This document shows positions 1-8,259 of a stretch of 64,000 bases of DNA, piece after piece (positions within the stretch are counted from its first letter, which is position 1; each line of letters begins with the position of its first letter). Where the stretch lies: positions 52,613-116,612 of the forward strand of contig CALWGZ010000007.1 in NCBI GenBank assembly GCA_944380285.1. The letters are read 5' to 3'. A program made the translations under genes and the position numbers. Origin of the DNA: an uncultured Christensenellaceae bacterium (GTDB taxonomy: Bacteria; Bacillota; Clostridia; Christensenellales; UBA3700). The notes beneath the pieces are model-generated. The model worked only from the letters and a program-made list of their open reading frames with translations. It did not search any database and had not been told where the DNA came from.

Positions 1-648
1 CGTGCCGACCGTCTCGGGCGCGTCCACCTTGATGTCGATGGGCTTTGCCTTGATCTTCGTCTTTGACACGTCCGCATACGCAGACAGCTCGTCGTTGGGG
101 ACGGTGATGCGCGCCAAAATGCCGCCCTTGCGGATCGCTATGCGCACCAATTGATTTCTGCCCAGCGACACCGTGGCTGCGGTCTTGGACTGCGTCTTCT
201 TCGCCGCCTTGTCCTTCGACATGGCGAACGCCAGGATGTCGTCCACCCTGCGCTGCTCCTCTCCCGACAGCTCCGCATACGCCTCGTCGTAGGTCAACGT
301 GTTCTTGACCCTGAGCACGACCGCATCCTCGGGCAGCACCACCGCGTTGGGGTCCGCCGCCGCGGCGGGCTCGCTCTCCGGCTCGGGCAACTGCTCCGAT
401 TGAGGCTCGGGCAGCGGCTCCGCCTCCTCTTCCTCCGCCGCCGCATCTTCTGCCGGCTCGGGCTGAGGCGCCTCTTCCTCCTGCTCGTACGGCACCAGCT
501 TGTACAGCTTGCCGTCCAATTCATAGATCCCTCCGGCGAGCCTTTCCTTGCGCTTTCTGACGATCACCTCTATGACCAGCCAGATCGCGGCAAGCAGCGC
601 CACAAGGCACAGCACGCCGATATAGATCGCCCACAATGTATCGTTCAT
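1..648 (-). CDS. Membrane-anchored acidic protein, 3' end outside window
   Basis: The gene runs off the left edge; 216 codons are visible. The product starts with a short outside segment and one hydrophobic helix (about residues 5-27), followed by basic residues (VRKRKER), which suggests an N-terminal anchor. A long Glu/Pro/Ala-rich linker (about residues 55-100) leads to a folded region with many Lys residues near the cut end. No known family is recognised. The ATG is preceded by AGGAGG about 14 bases upstream, a long but usable spacing, and by a good promoter. The function is unknown; the layout suggests a surface or envelope protein with a flexible stalk. Confidence 0.7.
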   Translation of the reverse strand, partial: MNDTLWAIYIGVLCLVALLAAIWLVIEVIVRKRKERLAGGIYELDGKLYKLVPYEQEEEAPQPEPAEDAAAEEEEAEPLPEPQSEQLPEPESEPAAAADPNAVVLPEDAVVLRVKNTLTYDEAYAELSGEEQRRVDDILAFAMSKDKAAKKTQSKTAATVSLGRNQLVRIAIRKGGILARITVPNDELSAYADVSKTKIKAKPIDIKVDAPETVGT

Positions 649-743
649 TTTTGCCTCGCTTACCTCCTGATTCGCTCCGCCGAACGCGCTCCTTTCGACG
701 GCGCCGGCTTCGATACTTTTGGTTATATCAACTTTTCGTTTTT

Positions 744-772
744 ATTCTAATACAACCACTGCGAAAAGTCAA
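744..772 (-). promoter_or_regulatory. Sigma-A promoter for the gene at 1-648
   Basis: On the minus strand TTGACT (767-772) and TAGAAT (744-749) are separated by 17 bases. The start codon lies about 95 bases downstream. Confidence 0.65.
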
Positions 773-1257
773 ATATTTTCAACGGCTATTTTTTCATTTT
801 CTTTAACCAAAAAATAACCCGTATTCCGCCTTTTGACAGGTTTATGAAAGATGTTTGAAATGCGGTTGAAATGTTAATTCTAAAAATATAACAATAATCG
901 TTTTGCCGTTATCCCCAACCGCGCCTTTTTCGCCTCTGTTATCCCTCTTCGTTCTCAAAGTCCCCTTTCCCCACTTCCTTTGATTTTTGTTTTTACGAGG
1001 TTTTTTCGTAAAATTTTCATCCTCCGCCGCGCCCCTCATCCCGACAAAAAATACGGACACGCGCTTTTCACGCATATGCCCGTTCCTTCTCTCAAAACGC
1101 GATGCCGTCGATTTGCTCGATCTCAATTCTTACGGACGCCGTTTTCGCTTCGCAAGATGAATATTCCATATTACCTATGAAAATGCTTGACTTTTTGTTT
1201 GAAATATGATGTTAGTATTTATGGATTGTGAAAGGAGATGAACAGCACAAAATTTGA
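773..1257. other. AT-rich intergenic stretch without a supported gene
   Basis: About 480 bases of AT-rich sequence lie between the promoter of the leftmost gene and the metallo-beta-lactamase remnant. Short open frames on both strands have no ribosome binding site, no recognisable family and unlikely composition. A 44-codon frame at 1238-1372 overlaps the remnant but is not convincing. No RNA gene or clear repeat was seen. Confidence 0.5.
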
Positions 1258-1515
1258 CGTAGATCTTTTCAACAGGACGTACCGAGGGACGAGATGGTTC
1301 TCGGACGAGAGCAAATATTTTACGGAATTTTTTATTCAATGTGGAGCGGCTACCGCGAAAAAGAGGATATAAAACGATTGCTCGGGATCTTTGAACGGCG
1401 GAATTGTCCGATTTACACCTTGCATACATCCGGACATGCCGACGGCGACGCAATTCAAAAACTCATCGACGCGGTCGATCCGAAAGAAACAATATTCGTA
1501 CACGGAGAGGTATAA
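1258..1515 (+). pseudogene. Remnant of an MBL-fold hydrolase (C-terminal end)
   Basis: The open frame translates to a segment with YSMWSGY, followed about 25 residues later by LHTSGHAD and FVHGEV. These are recognisable as the C-terminal motifs of RNase J-like/beta-CASP-related metallo-beta-lactamase proteins, where the HTSGHA histidine belongs to the active site. The catalytic N-terminal half, with its HxHxDH motif, is absent; an in-frame stop at 1255-1257 closes the frame upstream and no other frame there carries it. Only about 85 residues remain. This looks like a truncated or decayed gene, which the downstream small gene still follows. Confidence 0.65.
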
Positions 1516-1516
1516 G

Positions 1517-1867
1517 ATGACAATCAAAACAGGAATCTTTTGGTTTGTCCGCGGCGAAATGATCGCGGACAGGTACGATTATATCTTTGAAGAGCAAAAA
1601 CAGGGCGATTTTATCGACTACCCTCATTCGCATTTTGCCATGTGGGACAAATTGAGCAAAAATCGGTTTCCGTACGCGGATTTTGCGACATATCCGCGCG
1701 GCAGGCTGTTATTCGACGTGAAGAGAGGACAATATCTTTTGTATCTTGATCGCTGCATTACGGAAGAAGAGACAAAAAGGTTGCTGGACTTCTACGATCT
1801 TGGGAAAGAGAAATATATCCTTTCTCGCGACGAACACTACAGTTGCGACAAGTGTTGCAAACTCTGA
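1517..1867 (+). CDS. Small conserved hypothetical protein with C-terminal Cys cluster
   Basis: The 116-residue product starts one base after the stop of the metallo-beta-lactamase remnant, so the two were probably an operon; GGAG lies just upstream. It has a WF..RGEMI start, a central HSHFAMWDKL segment, a YPRGRLLFD segment, a DRCI motif and a C-terminal HYSCDKCC sequence. The pattern of Cys and His near the end suggests metal binding, but no ligands are proven. I do not know a name for the family. Its composition is more AT-rich than the ribosomal block. Confidence 0.65.
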   Translation: MTIKTGIFWFVRGEMIADRYDYIFEEQKQGDFIDYPHSHFAMWDKLSKNRFPYADFATYPRGRLLFDVKRGQYLLYLDRCITEEETKRLLDFYDLGKEKYILSRDEHYSCDKCCKL

Positions 1868-2087
1868 TGACTTGACAGAACGGGGCATGCACCCGCCGCT
1901 TGACGAAAAATCAGCACGCGCCCGACAACTCGATGAACGGCGCGTCGCAAGCATTGCCGTATCAAACAAGCACGCAAATTTTTCTCCCTTAGTTTGCGAC
2001 ATGCAACCCCGTGATACATTTTCCGTTCACCTCTCCCCTTTCAACCAAAACCTCTTTTTGCCCCTGTTTTTCCCCTTGCGCGTAACA

Positions 2088-2121
2088 GAGGCGGAACGCA
2101 GACACACCTGTGCTCCGCCTC
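2088..2121 (-). terminator. Possible hairpin terminator downstream of the large lipoprotein gene
   Basis: GAGGCGGA (2088-2095) and TCCGCCTC (2114-2121) are perfect inverted arms just beyond the lipoprotein stop codon. There is no T-tract on the minus strand, so intrinsic termination is uncertain. Confidence 0.35.
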
Positions 2122-2139
2122 GTCTGTGCGTTTTGATCG

Positions 2140-5100
2140 TCAAGCATTCTTTTCGGTCAATTCAAATAGCATAAAGACCTCCCAGCCGATCACTTTCTTT
2201 TCGCTCTCGATCACCTCGCTGCCGTCCTCGCCGACTACGCTCTCGGGCTCGTTCCAAATCTCTTGCGCCCAAAACGATTGAGTCATGCCGCCAAGCACGA
2301 TCTCGTCGTCCGCGCCGTCGATCTCGCCCGTTTGACCATTGTACGACCATGACGGACGCGTCTCGCCGTCAAAGGTGAAGCTGATGCGCATTGCGGTGTC
2401 GGTGACATAGTCGATGTTGTACGACTTGAAGCCTTCAAGCGTCGCGCCGTTCAGCCACAGCCTGTTGTCCCATTCCGCCGCCGTTTTTTCGCCGGCGATG
2501 ACGATCAAGTCCTCTTCGTTTTCGGGAGCGGTCAACGTGACCTCAACGTCCTCGAACTTCAATTCGCAAGTCATCGTCTCGACATAGCCGAAATCTCCGC
2601 CGAGCGCAGGTCCCGTGTAGCGGTAGGTCACGCCGTCTTTCACCCAGATCGTATACTCGCTCTCTACGCCTCTGAACTTGGCTGTTCCCGTGTACTTGTC
2701 GCAAGCCACGCCGTTCACAACCTCGGTGCCGGCATTCGTCATCTTCGAGGTATCGAAGACGGTGCTCAACGCAGCAAGCAGCGAGTTGTCGACGACGCTC
2801 TCCGCAGTGCCGGCATATTCGCCGACCGAATAGACGAATTGCAAGCCTGCGAAGTCGGCAAGCCCGCTGTACACTTTCGCGCTCTGTCCGCCGAACACAT
2901 ACAGCTCGCCGTTCGCGCTCACCATATTGCCGTCTTTGTCAAAGTCGATTGTCGGCAAGTCCTCGCTCGGCTTTTCCTCTTCGCCCCATTCGCCCGACAC
3001 GGATTGAGTGTAGCCGTATTTGCCTTCGCCCAGCTTTTGGGCGACGCTTGCCGTCTGCGCGCCCCACTCTATGCCGAAGAATTCCTCGGCGCTCGTTTTG
3101 AGCGCATACTCGAAGATCGTGACGCGCCATACGTCGCCGTATTCCTCCATGTCCTCCACGTCGTAATATGCCGCGTCGATCCTTACAACGTACTTGCCCG
3201 TCGCGTAGACGGCGTTCCACGCACCTTCGCTCTCAGAGACCGAAACGACGTCCGCATATTCTTTGATCGCGGCTCGATACGCCTCGATTGCCTCGGTGGA
3301 GACGTTTTGGTCGGTCAAATAGGTGATGTCGTCGAAGTTTGCCTCCGCGTAGCCCTCGGGCGCTTCCCACGAGATCGCGCCGTTTGCGATCGCCGTATCC
3401 ATGCCCCAAACAAACGCGTCCGTCTCAAGCTGCGGTCTGTCGTCGGGGAATGCCTGCCCCGGCTCGCCGTAGTAGGTGACCTCCGCGCCCTGCACGCCCT
3501 CGCTGTATTCGCGCTTTAACACGAGGTCGAGCTCTTCGTCGTACCACAACGTCACATATCCATTGCGCAGCTTGACGACATCTCTGCCTGCGACGACGTC
3601 GCTGCCCTCGCCCGTCCACAGCGGTCCGCCATCCTCGGCGACGCCGTCGAACGAGCCGTAATGGGACGGCGTCATCCATTCCAACACCTCGTCGTAGAAG
3701 CTGCAAAACTCCGCCGGAGCGATCGCGACCGCGTCGGGATAGGGCAAGCCGTCCGCATCCGTCTCGACCAGCATGCCGCCGTCGGCGCGTCGGTATATGT
3801 TCACCATTTCGTCGCGAGTAACGACGATGTACTCCTCGTCGGCGCGGACGGTGTATTTGTGAGTGACGTTTTCGTCAAAGATGTCCTCAACATCCATTCT
3901 CACGACGAGCGGTTGAGCGGCATAAATGAACACGGGCAGGGATTTTTGAGTCACGGAGATCGTCACTTCTCTGCCGTCGTGTCTGTCCTCGATGGTGCCG
4001 GCGCCTTGCTCGGAGACGAACACGCGATATTGATCGTATTTCGCGCCGTTGACGCCGCCGTCGTCATAGACCCACTCGCCATAGCCGTAATCACGCCAGC
4101 CGTCTGCGACAAGCTTTTCGCCGAACGCCGCAAGCTCATCGTCGTCCACGCCGTAGACGTAGAAGCGATCGGCGTAGACTCCGTCTTCGACTTGCTCGAC
4201 GTCGACATACCAGCCTTCCGCGCCGTCAATGCCGTCAAAGGGCATTTCGTCCAAGCCGAACGCCTCTTTCATCTCGTCGACGGGCATTTGAGCCTGCAAT
4301 TGCCCGACAAGGGGCAGAGCGAGCAACTCGCCGACATGGTCGCCCTCTTCGACCGATACGAGGCTGCATCTGAGCGTGGACGAGGGGTCGTCCCAGCTGT
4401 CTCTGCCGCTGTATTCGAGCACGAGCCCCGTCGCTTTGTCGATCCAAAATTCGGCGGTCCAGACGATGTCCTCTTCGCCGTCGCCGTTGACGTGCACGTC
4501 TGCGGTGTATTTTTCGCATTCAAAGCCCGCGATCGTCTTTGTCTCGCCCGTCTTAACGCGGTTGCGCGACCCCATGTAATTAGCCTGCGCATAATCGAGT
4601 CTTGTGACGGTATAGTCGCTCACCACGTCGAGTTCGCGTCTCTCGCCGAGGCGCTTGCGCATCATGTCGACGGTGTAGTTGTCGCGCGTCGACTTGTCGA
4701 ACAGCCAAAGATAGGTCTCGTAGTCGAGCTTCCATTGTGCCGACTTGATCGAGTCGTACGAGACTTCGTCGCTCGAGAAGACGTCGCCGTACGCCGCCCC
4801 GGCGGCTCCGAACGTGGCGACTTCGACGCCGACATAGGTCACCGTGCTCTCTTGCTTGTCTTCGTCCTTGTCCTCATAGAGGTTGTACGTCCTCTCGTAT
4901 TTGACAAAATAGGTCGCGCTTTCGTATCCGTCGGCGAAAGACGTCTCGTTTTCGGCAGCCGTGTTGGCGACCCGTATGTAAAGCGTCCACCAAGAGCGCG
5001 ACGCAGTCATATCCGTGGCGGCGATGTAATCGACATAGCACTCGAACACCTCTTCGTCTATGATCGTGCTGCACCGCCATATATCGCGTTCGTGGCCGTC

Positions 5101-5850
5101 GTCCGACTCATGGCGCGAATCCTCGGCAAGCGTAAAGCCTTTGCCTTTGCAGAACGCGACAACGCTGTCGAAAGACGGCTTCGACGCGGAATCGAACTCG
5201 AATTCCACCGACAGATATGCGCCGTTTTTATCCTCTTCGACGCCGATGATGCGGCTGTTTGCCGGCTGTTTCATGCCCGAAAGCCCGAAGCGCGCCCACA
5301 CTTCGTCCGCCGGCATTTCGTACACGACCTGCTCGTCCGGCTTCATCACAACGGTTGCGGCGATCATTTCCGTGCCCTTGCGGATGATGAAAGTCATCGA
5401 GTTCTTGCCCGTGTACGCGGTGTAGATCGTGCCCTCGACGTTATACTCGCCGGCATAGGTCATGCCCGCGTCCTCGCACGACTTCTTGTATGCGTTATAC
5501 TTTTCGTCGGTGACGTCGGCAGCCCTGAACGCCTGCACGCTTTCCGTCACCGCGAAAAGCTGTTCGAGCTGTTCGAGCGCCTCTTCCTGCGTGAGCGCCT
5601 CGCCGTCGCCCGGCTCGACAATGCCGGGGACTTCCAGCCCGTCCAGGATCATATCCCTGATCTGCTCCTTGACGTCCTCCTTGCCGAGATCCGTCTTTTC
5701 GCCGTCAAATTGCGGCAAAGTGTCCGACGCTTCGGGCGGTTCGCCCCCTCCCCCGTTGTTCGGATCGGTGTTGTCGCCGCATGCAAAGACCGTGCCGCAA
5801 AGCGCGAGCACCAATGTGATCGTGATGAGTATCAACCATAATTTTTTCAT
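2140..5850 (-). CDS. Very large predicted lipoprotein with repeated extracellular domains
   Basis: The predicted product has 1236 residues. The start was set at the ATG followed by MKKLWLILITITLV, because it has GGAGG spacing and begins a signal peptide; an in-frame start 51 bases upstream overlaps the promoter. The signal ends in VFAC, so Cys24 is a likely lipidation site. The mature start is Gly/Asn/Pro-rich. Internally a segment beginning MPADEVWARFGL recurs as MPVDEMKEAFGL, and a second type of segment with conserved TI.GFECEKYTA / VNGVACDKYTG motifs occurs about three times, so the protein is built from duplicated modules. It is very acidic. No enzymatic motif is visible; a surface-exposed binding or sensing role is a guess. 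Confidence 0.8.
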   Translation of the reverse strand: MKKLWLILITITLVLALCGTVFACGDNTDPNNGGGGEPPEASDTLPQFDGEKTDLGKEDVKEQIRDMILDGLEVPGIVEPGDGEALTQEEALEQLEQLFAVTESVQAFRAADVTDEKYNAYKKSCEDAGMTYAGEYNVEGTIYTAYTGKNSMTFIIRKGTEMIAATVVMKPDEQVVYEMPADEVWARFGLSGMKQPANSRIIGVEEDKNGAYLSVEFEFDSASKPSFDSVVAFCKGKGFTLAEDSRHESDDGHERDIWRCSTIIDEEVFECYVDYIAATDMTASRSWWTLYIRVANTAAENETSFADGYESATYFVKYERTYNLYEDKDEDKQESTVTYVGVEVATFGAAGAAYGDVFSSDEVSYDSIKSAQWKLDYETYLWLFDKSTRDNYTVDMMRKRLGERRELDVVSDYTVTRLDYAQANYMGSRNRVKTGETKTIAGFECEKYTADVHVNGDGEEDIVWTAEFWIDKATGLVLEYSGRDSWDDPSSTLRCSLVSVEEGDHVGELLALPLVGQLQAQMPVDEMKEAFGLDEMPFDGIDGAEGWYVDVEQVEDGVYADRFYVYGVDDDELAAFGEKLVADGWRDYGYGEWVYDDGGVNGAKYDQYRVFVSEQGAGTIEDRHDGREVTISVTQKSLPVFIYAAQPLVVRMDVEDIFDENVTHKYTVRADEEYIVVTRDEMVNIYRRADGGMLVETDADGLPYPDAVAIAPAEFCSFYDEVLEWMTPSHYGSFDGVAEDGGPLWTGEGSDVVAGRDVVKLRNGYVTLWYDEELDLVLKREYSEGVQGAEVTYYGEPGQAFPDDRPQLETDAFVWGMDTAIANGAISWEAPEGYAEANFDDITYLTDQNVSTEAIEAYRAAIKEYADVVSVSESEGAWNAVYATGKYVVRIDAAYYDVEDMEEYGDVWRVTIFEYALKTSAEEFFGIEWGAQTASVAQKLGEGKYGYTQSVSGEWGEEEKPSEDLPTIDFDKDGNMVSANGELYVFGGQSAKVYSGLADFAGLQFVYSVGEYAGTAESVVDNSLLAALSTVFDTSKMTNAGTEVVNGVACDKYTGTAKFRGVESEYTIWVKDGVTYRYTGPALGGDFGYVETMTCELKFEDVEVTLTAPENEEDLIVIAGEKTAAEWDNRLWLNGATLEGFKSYNIDYVTDTAMRISFTFDGETRPSWSYNGQTGEIDGADDEIVLGGMTQSFWAQEIWNEPESVVGEDGSEVIESEKKVIGWEVFMLFELTEKNA

Positions 5851-5872
5851 TCCAAACCTCCTTGTCGCCACC

Positions 5873-5901
5873 ATTATAACACACGCTTTGCTCGATTTCA
5901 A
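5873..5901 (-). promoter_or_regulatory. Sigma-A promoter of the large lipoprotein gene
   Basis: TTGAAA (5896-5901) and a perfect TATAAT (5873-5878) are separated by 17 bases on the minus strand, about 22 bases from the start codon. Confidence 0.8.
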
Positions 5902-5958
5902 GGTTAAGTGTCACTTTTTTTGCCGCTCTCCGCTCAAAAGTTCGCGGAATTATATCTT

Positions 5959-6032
5959 TTTGTCGCAAAGCGACAAACCCACCGCCGAAAATTGCAAATT
6001 TTTGTGCAAATTTTTGTTCGGCTACCGAACAA
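5959..6032. repeat. Two perfect 8-3-8 palindromes
   Basis: TTTGTCGC-AAA-GCGACAAA (5959-5977) and TTGTTCGG-CTA-CCGAACAA (6014-6032) are both perfect inverted repeats with a three-base centre. Between them a 12-base direct repeat TGCAAATTTTTG occurs twice in tandem. They lie behind the lipoprotein promoter and could be operators or small hairpins; no gene overlaps them. Confidence 0.7.
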
Positions 6033-6153
6033 TATCACCCCTTCGCTCCACCTTTTTATCACCGTGCGACATACCTTTCGTCATCGTTTTTGCTTGGCGC
6101 ACGATTTCAGAAAAATGACAATATTTCACTCCAAAGAACGTCTACGAAGACCA

Positions 6154-6262
6154 CCGATAGTGTCAATGAAAACTTCCCAAGAATGTCAATATGCTCCACC
6201 CCCAAGAAAGTCAATGAAAAAATCCCAAGAAAGTCAATGGTAAATTCCCAAGAATTTCAATT
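6154..6262. repeat. Degenerate 23-bp tandem repeat
   Basis: CCCAAGAA followed by GTCAAT or TTCAAT begins at 6176, 6201, 6224 and 6247, a spacing of 25, 23 and 23 bases, with a weaker first copy near 6154. The period is not a multiple of three, so the pattern is not a protein repeat. The array leads directly into the TTGTCG array. Confidence 0.7.
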
Positions 6263-6290
6263 TGAGGCAAAAATGCAAGTGTTGCCGCGC

Positions 6291-6604
6291 GTTTTGCGCG
6301 ATCGCTGCCGCTTTTTGTCGATGCTTGTCGGCTTTTGTCGTTGTTTGTCGGATCGTGTCGATAGGCGAATGTCTCAAGCCCGGCGCAACCGAGTTTTAGT
6401 TTTGGTCGCCGTTCTTGTCGATGTCTGTCGCCATTTGTTGAAGTGTGAAATGAGGCAAAGAGTGTCGCTGTGCTTGGATGTCTGTTTTGTCGGGCTTTGT
6501 CAACATTTGTCGAGGCGAGCAAAGTTCTGTGCCGAGCCTGCGGACTTTGTTGGATCGAGTGTTGTCGATGTTTGTCGCCCTTTGTCGATGTTTGTCGGCT
6601 GTCG
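6291..6604. repeat. Helically phased 10-bp TTGTCG array
   Basis: The hexamer TTGTCG or a one-base variant recurs every 10 bases. Hits end at 6320, 6330, 6340, 6350 and 6360 (earlier variants at 6300 and 6310), then at 6420, 6430 and 6440, at 6492, 6502, 6512 and 6552, and at 6567, 6577, 6587 and 6597. The four bases between hexamers vary. The period equals one helical turn and is not a multiple of three, so this is a DNA-level or RNA-level signal rather than a coding repeat. Confidence 0.8.
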
Positions 6605-6657
6605 ATAGCGTTTCACACAAAACTCCGCCGATTTGAGGCGTTGAGTGCGAAAGAGCG

Positions 6658-6694
6658 AAAAAATTGCGGCGAGCGCAAATCGCACTCGCCGCAA
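6658..6694 (-). terminator. Intrinsic terminator after the CvpA-like gene
   Basis: On the minus strand TTGCGGCGAG pairs perfectly with CTCGCCGCAA and is followed by six T residues. Confidence 0.9.
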
Positions 6695-6712
6695 CAAGTA
6701 ATGTCGTTTGCT

Positions 6713-7291
6713 TCAACGCAGCATTGCCGCCGCACCTTCTGCCGCGTCTTGGACGGCGTCCTTGGCGCCTGTCAAGGCATCGACGATCTTTTGGAAGACG
6801 TTGTTGTTCATCATCCACGCGGAGATGCTGTCGAGCGACGCTATCGCTGCGTCCATGTCGCCTTCATATTCGAGCACGGCTACGATCGAGGTGTAGCACA
6901 TCAAGATGAAGCCGAATGCCAAAAAGCCTATGCCCGCGCCGAGCACGCCGCCCAAAATGCGGTTGACTGCCTGAAACGCGCCCTTGATCTTGCCTCCGTC
7001 CTTGTTGACGAAGTGCATGATGATCGCCTTGACGATCAAGCCGAGAACGAGCACGACAAAGAACACGATGACGAACGCGAAATTGCCCGAAAGCACTGTC
7101 TCGAGCCACTCCTGCCCAAAGTAATCCTGCTCGGCGAGCGCCTCACGGATGGGATTGACGCCGAGCGAAGCGGCGGCGATCGCAAGACCGATGACGAGCA
7201 CGTTGAGCAGCATGCGGATCATGCCCTTCCAAATGCCCAGCAAAATGCAAAGACCGAGCACCACGAAACCGACTATCGAAATTACTGACAT
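6713..7291 (-). CDS. CvpA-family membrane protein
   Basis: The 192-residue product has about four hydrophobic helices (near residues 1-20, 27-47, 70-93 and 108-135), with the GIWKGMIRMLLN loop after the first helix, in the style of CvpA/colicin V production family proteins. The C-terminal third is amphipathic and soluble. The gene is monocistronic, between its own promoter and a strong terminator. In other bacteria CvpA proteins affect envelope stress tolerance and colicin export; the role here is not shown by context. Confidence 0.75.
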   Translation of the reverse strand: MSVISIVGFVVLGLCILLGIWKGMIRMLLNVLVIGLAIAAASLGVNPIREALAEQDYFGQEWLETVLSGNFAFVIVFFVVLVLGLIVKAIIMHFVNKDGGKIKGAFQAVNRILGGVLGAGIGFLAFGFILMCYTSIVAVLEYEGDMDAAIASLDSISAWMMNNNVFQKIVDALTGAKDAVQDAAEGAAAMLR

Positions 7292-7323
7292 ATCAACAAA
7301 ACCACCTCTTATAGTCTATATTT

Positions 7324-7352
7324 ATTTTATCGCGAAGCCCGTCTTGTGTCAA
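7324..7352 (-). promoter_or_regulatory. Sigma-A promoter of the CvpA-like gene
   Basis: TTGACA (7347-7352) and TAAAAT (7324-7329) lie 17 bases apart on the minus strand; AGAGGTGG precedes the start codon. Confidence 0.75.
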
Positions 7353-7675
7353 CGATTTTCGGGGACAAACGGCAACTGCGCCAAGGCGATGCACAGCCGC
7401 CTTGAAAAAAGTCGGCGCGAACTCTTGACAACCGCCAAGACGAAAAGACCGCGAAAAGAGGCGACTTTTTCGGCTTTAAGAAACGTGTAATTTTTGTCAA
7501 GTTTGCGCGTCGATTTTTTCGGAAAACTTGCGCGGCTTTTCGCCCTCCACTGCCGAGACGGCGTTTTGAGCGTGATGAAGAGGCGCCCGACGTCCACCGA
7601 ACGATCGCGACTTGCTTGGTCATATCCGATGCCCTCCGATGCGAGCGCTGTTGACCGAGCGCAGGCATCTGCCGC
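7353..7675. other. Intergenic stretch between the CvpA gene and the ribosomal cluster
   Basis: About 320 bases lie between the CvpA promoter and the terminator of the ribosomal operon. Overlapping short open frames have no ribosome binding sites and no family resemblance. No gene or clear repeat was found. Confidence 0.5.
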
Positions 7676-7714
7676 AAAAAAATACCCCGCCGCTACCCAA
7701 GGCAACGACGGGGC
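7676..7714 (-). terminator. Terminator of the ribosomal protein supercluster
   Basis: Read on the minus strand, a CCCCGTCG/CGGCGGGG stem (one G-T pair) is followed by TATTTTTTT. It lies 19 bases after the rplQ stop and marks the end of the S10-spc-alpha transcript. Confidence 0.85.
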
Positions 7715-7732
7715 GAAATGTGAACGAAAGGG

Positions 7733-8248
7733 TTACTTGACCAGCTCGACGATCGCGACTTCCGCGCCGTCGCCGCGTCTTTGACCGAGTTTGATCACGC
7801 GGGTGTAGCCGCCCTTTTGACCGCTCTTTGCAGCGCGGTCGGCGTAGAAGGGAGCGTACTCTCTGAACAGCTTCTCCACGAGGGGATGCTTGACAGCTCT
7901 GAGACGAGCGTTGTAGTCGCCCTTGCTCTCCTTTTCGTTCTTGAGGGGTTTGAGGTCGCGAAGGTTAGCCATGATCGCGCGTCTTGCGGCGAGCTTGACC
8001 GGTCCGTCGACGACGACGTCGACGACGACCTTCTCCTCTTTGTCCTTGCCCTTTTGGACCTTCTCCTTTTGGACGGTCCTGGTATCTTCGTACGAGTTGA
8101 TCGCGAGGGTCAGCATCTTCTCGGCGAATCTGCTCACCTCTTTGGCTCTGTCGACGGTGGTCTCGAGACGACCGTTCCAAAGCAATTCGGAAGCCTGCGT
8201 ACGGATCATAGCCATTCTCTGCTCGGCAGTCCTGCCCAATTTCTTCAT
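7733..8248 (-). CDS. rplQ: 50S ribosomal protein L17, enlarged
   Basis: The N-terminus [16 protein letters not shown] and the C-terminal [13 protein letters not shown] segment are characteristic of L17, which sits at the peptide-exit side of the large subunit. At 171 residues it is about 50 longer than the Bacillus protein. The surplus is a charged insertion around residues 58-115 containing [13 protein letters not shown]. It is the last gene of the cluster, 11 bases after rpoA. Confidence 0.95.
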   Translation of the reverse strand: MKKLGRTAEQRMAMIRTQASELLWNGRLETTVDRAKEVSRFAEKMLTLAINSYEDTRTVQKEKVQKGKDKEEKVVVDVVVDGPVKLAARRAIMANLRDLKPLKNEKESKGDYNARLRAVKHPLVEKLFREYAPFYADRAAKSGQKGGYTRVIKLGQRRGDGAEVAIVELVK

Positions 8249-8259
8249 GATAGCCTCCT

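Noticed and set aside
1238..1372. A 44-codon plus-strand frame starting at 1238
   Set aside because: GGAG directly touches the ATG without spacing, and the frame overlaps the recognisable MBL remnant in another frame.
3661..5841. A 726-codon plus-strand open frame opposite the large lipoprotein gene
   Set aside because: It is antisense to a gene with signal peptide, promoter and ribosome binding site; its His/Arg/Val-rich composition is typical of an antisense reading of GC-rich coding DNA.
6154..6262. CRISPR array
   Set aside because: Repeats are degenerate, about 23 bases in period and lack unique spacers; no cas gene is in the window.
6090..7288. Long plus-strand open frames rich in Cys, Arg and Leu across the TTGTCG array
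   Set aside because: The 10-base period is not a multiple of three, no ribosome binding site is present, and the frame runs through the antisense of the CvpA gene.
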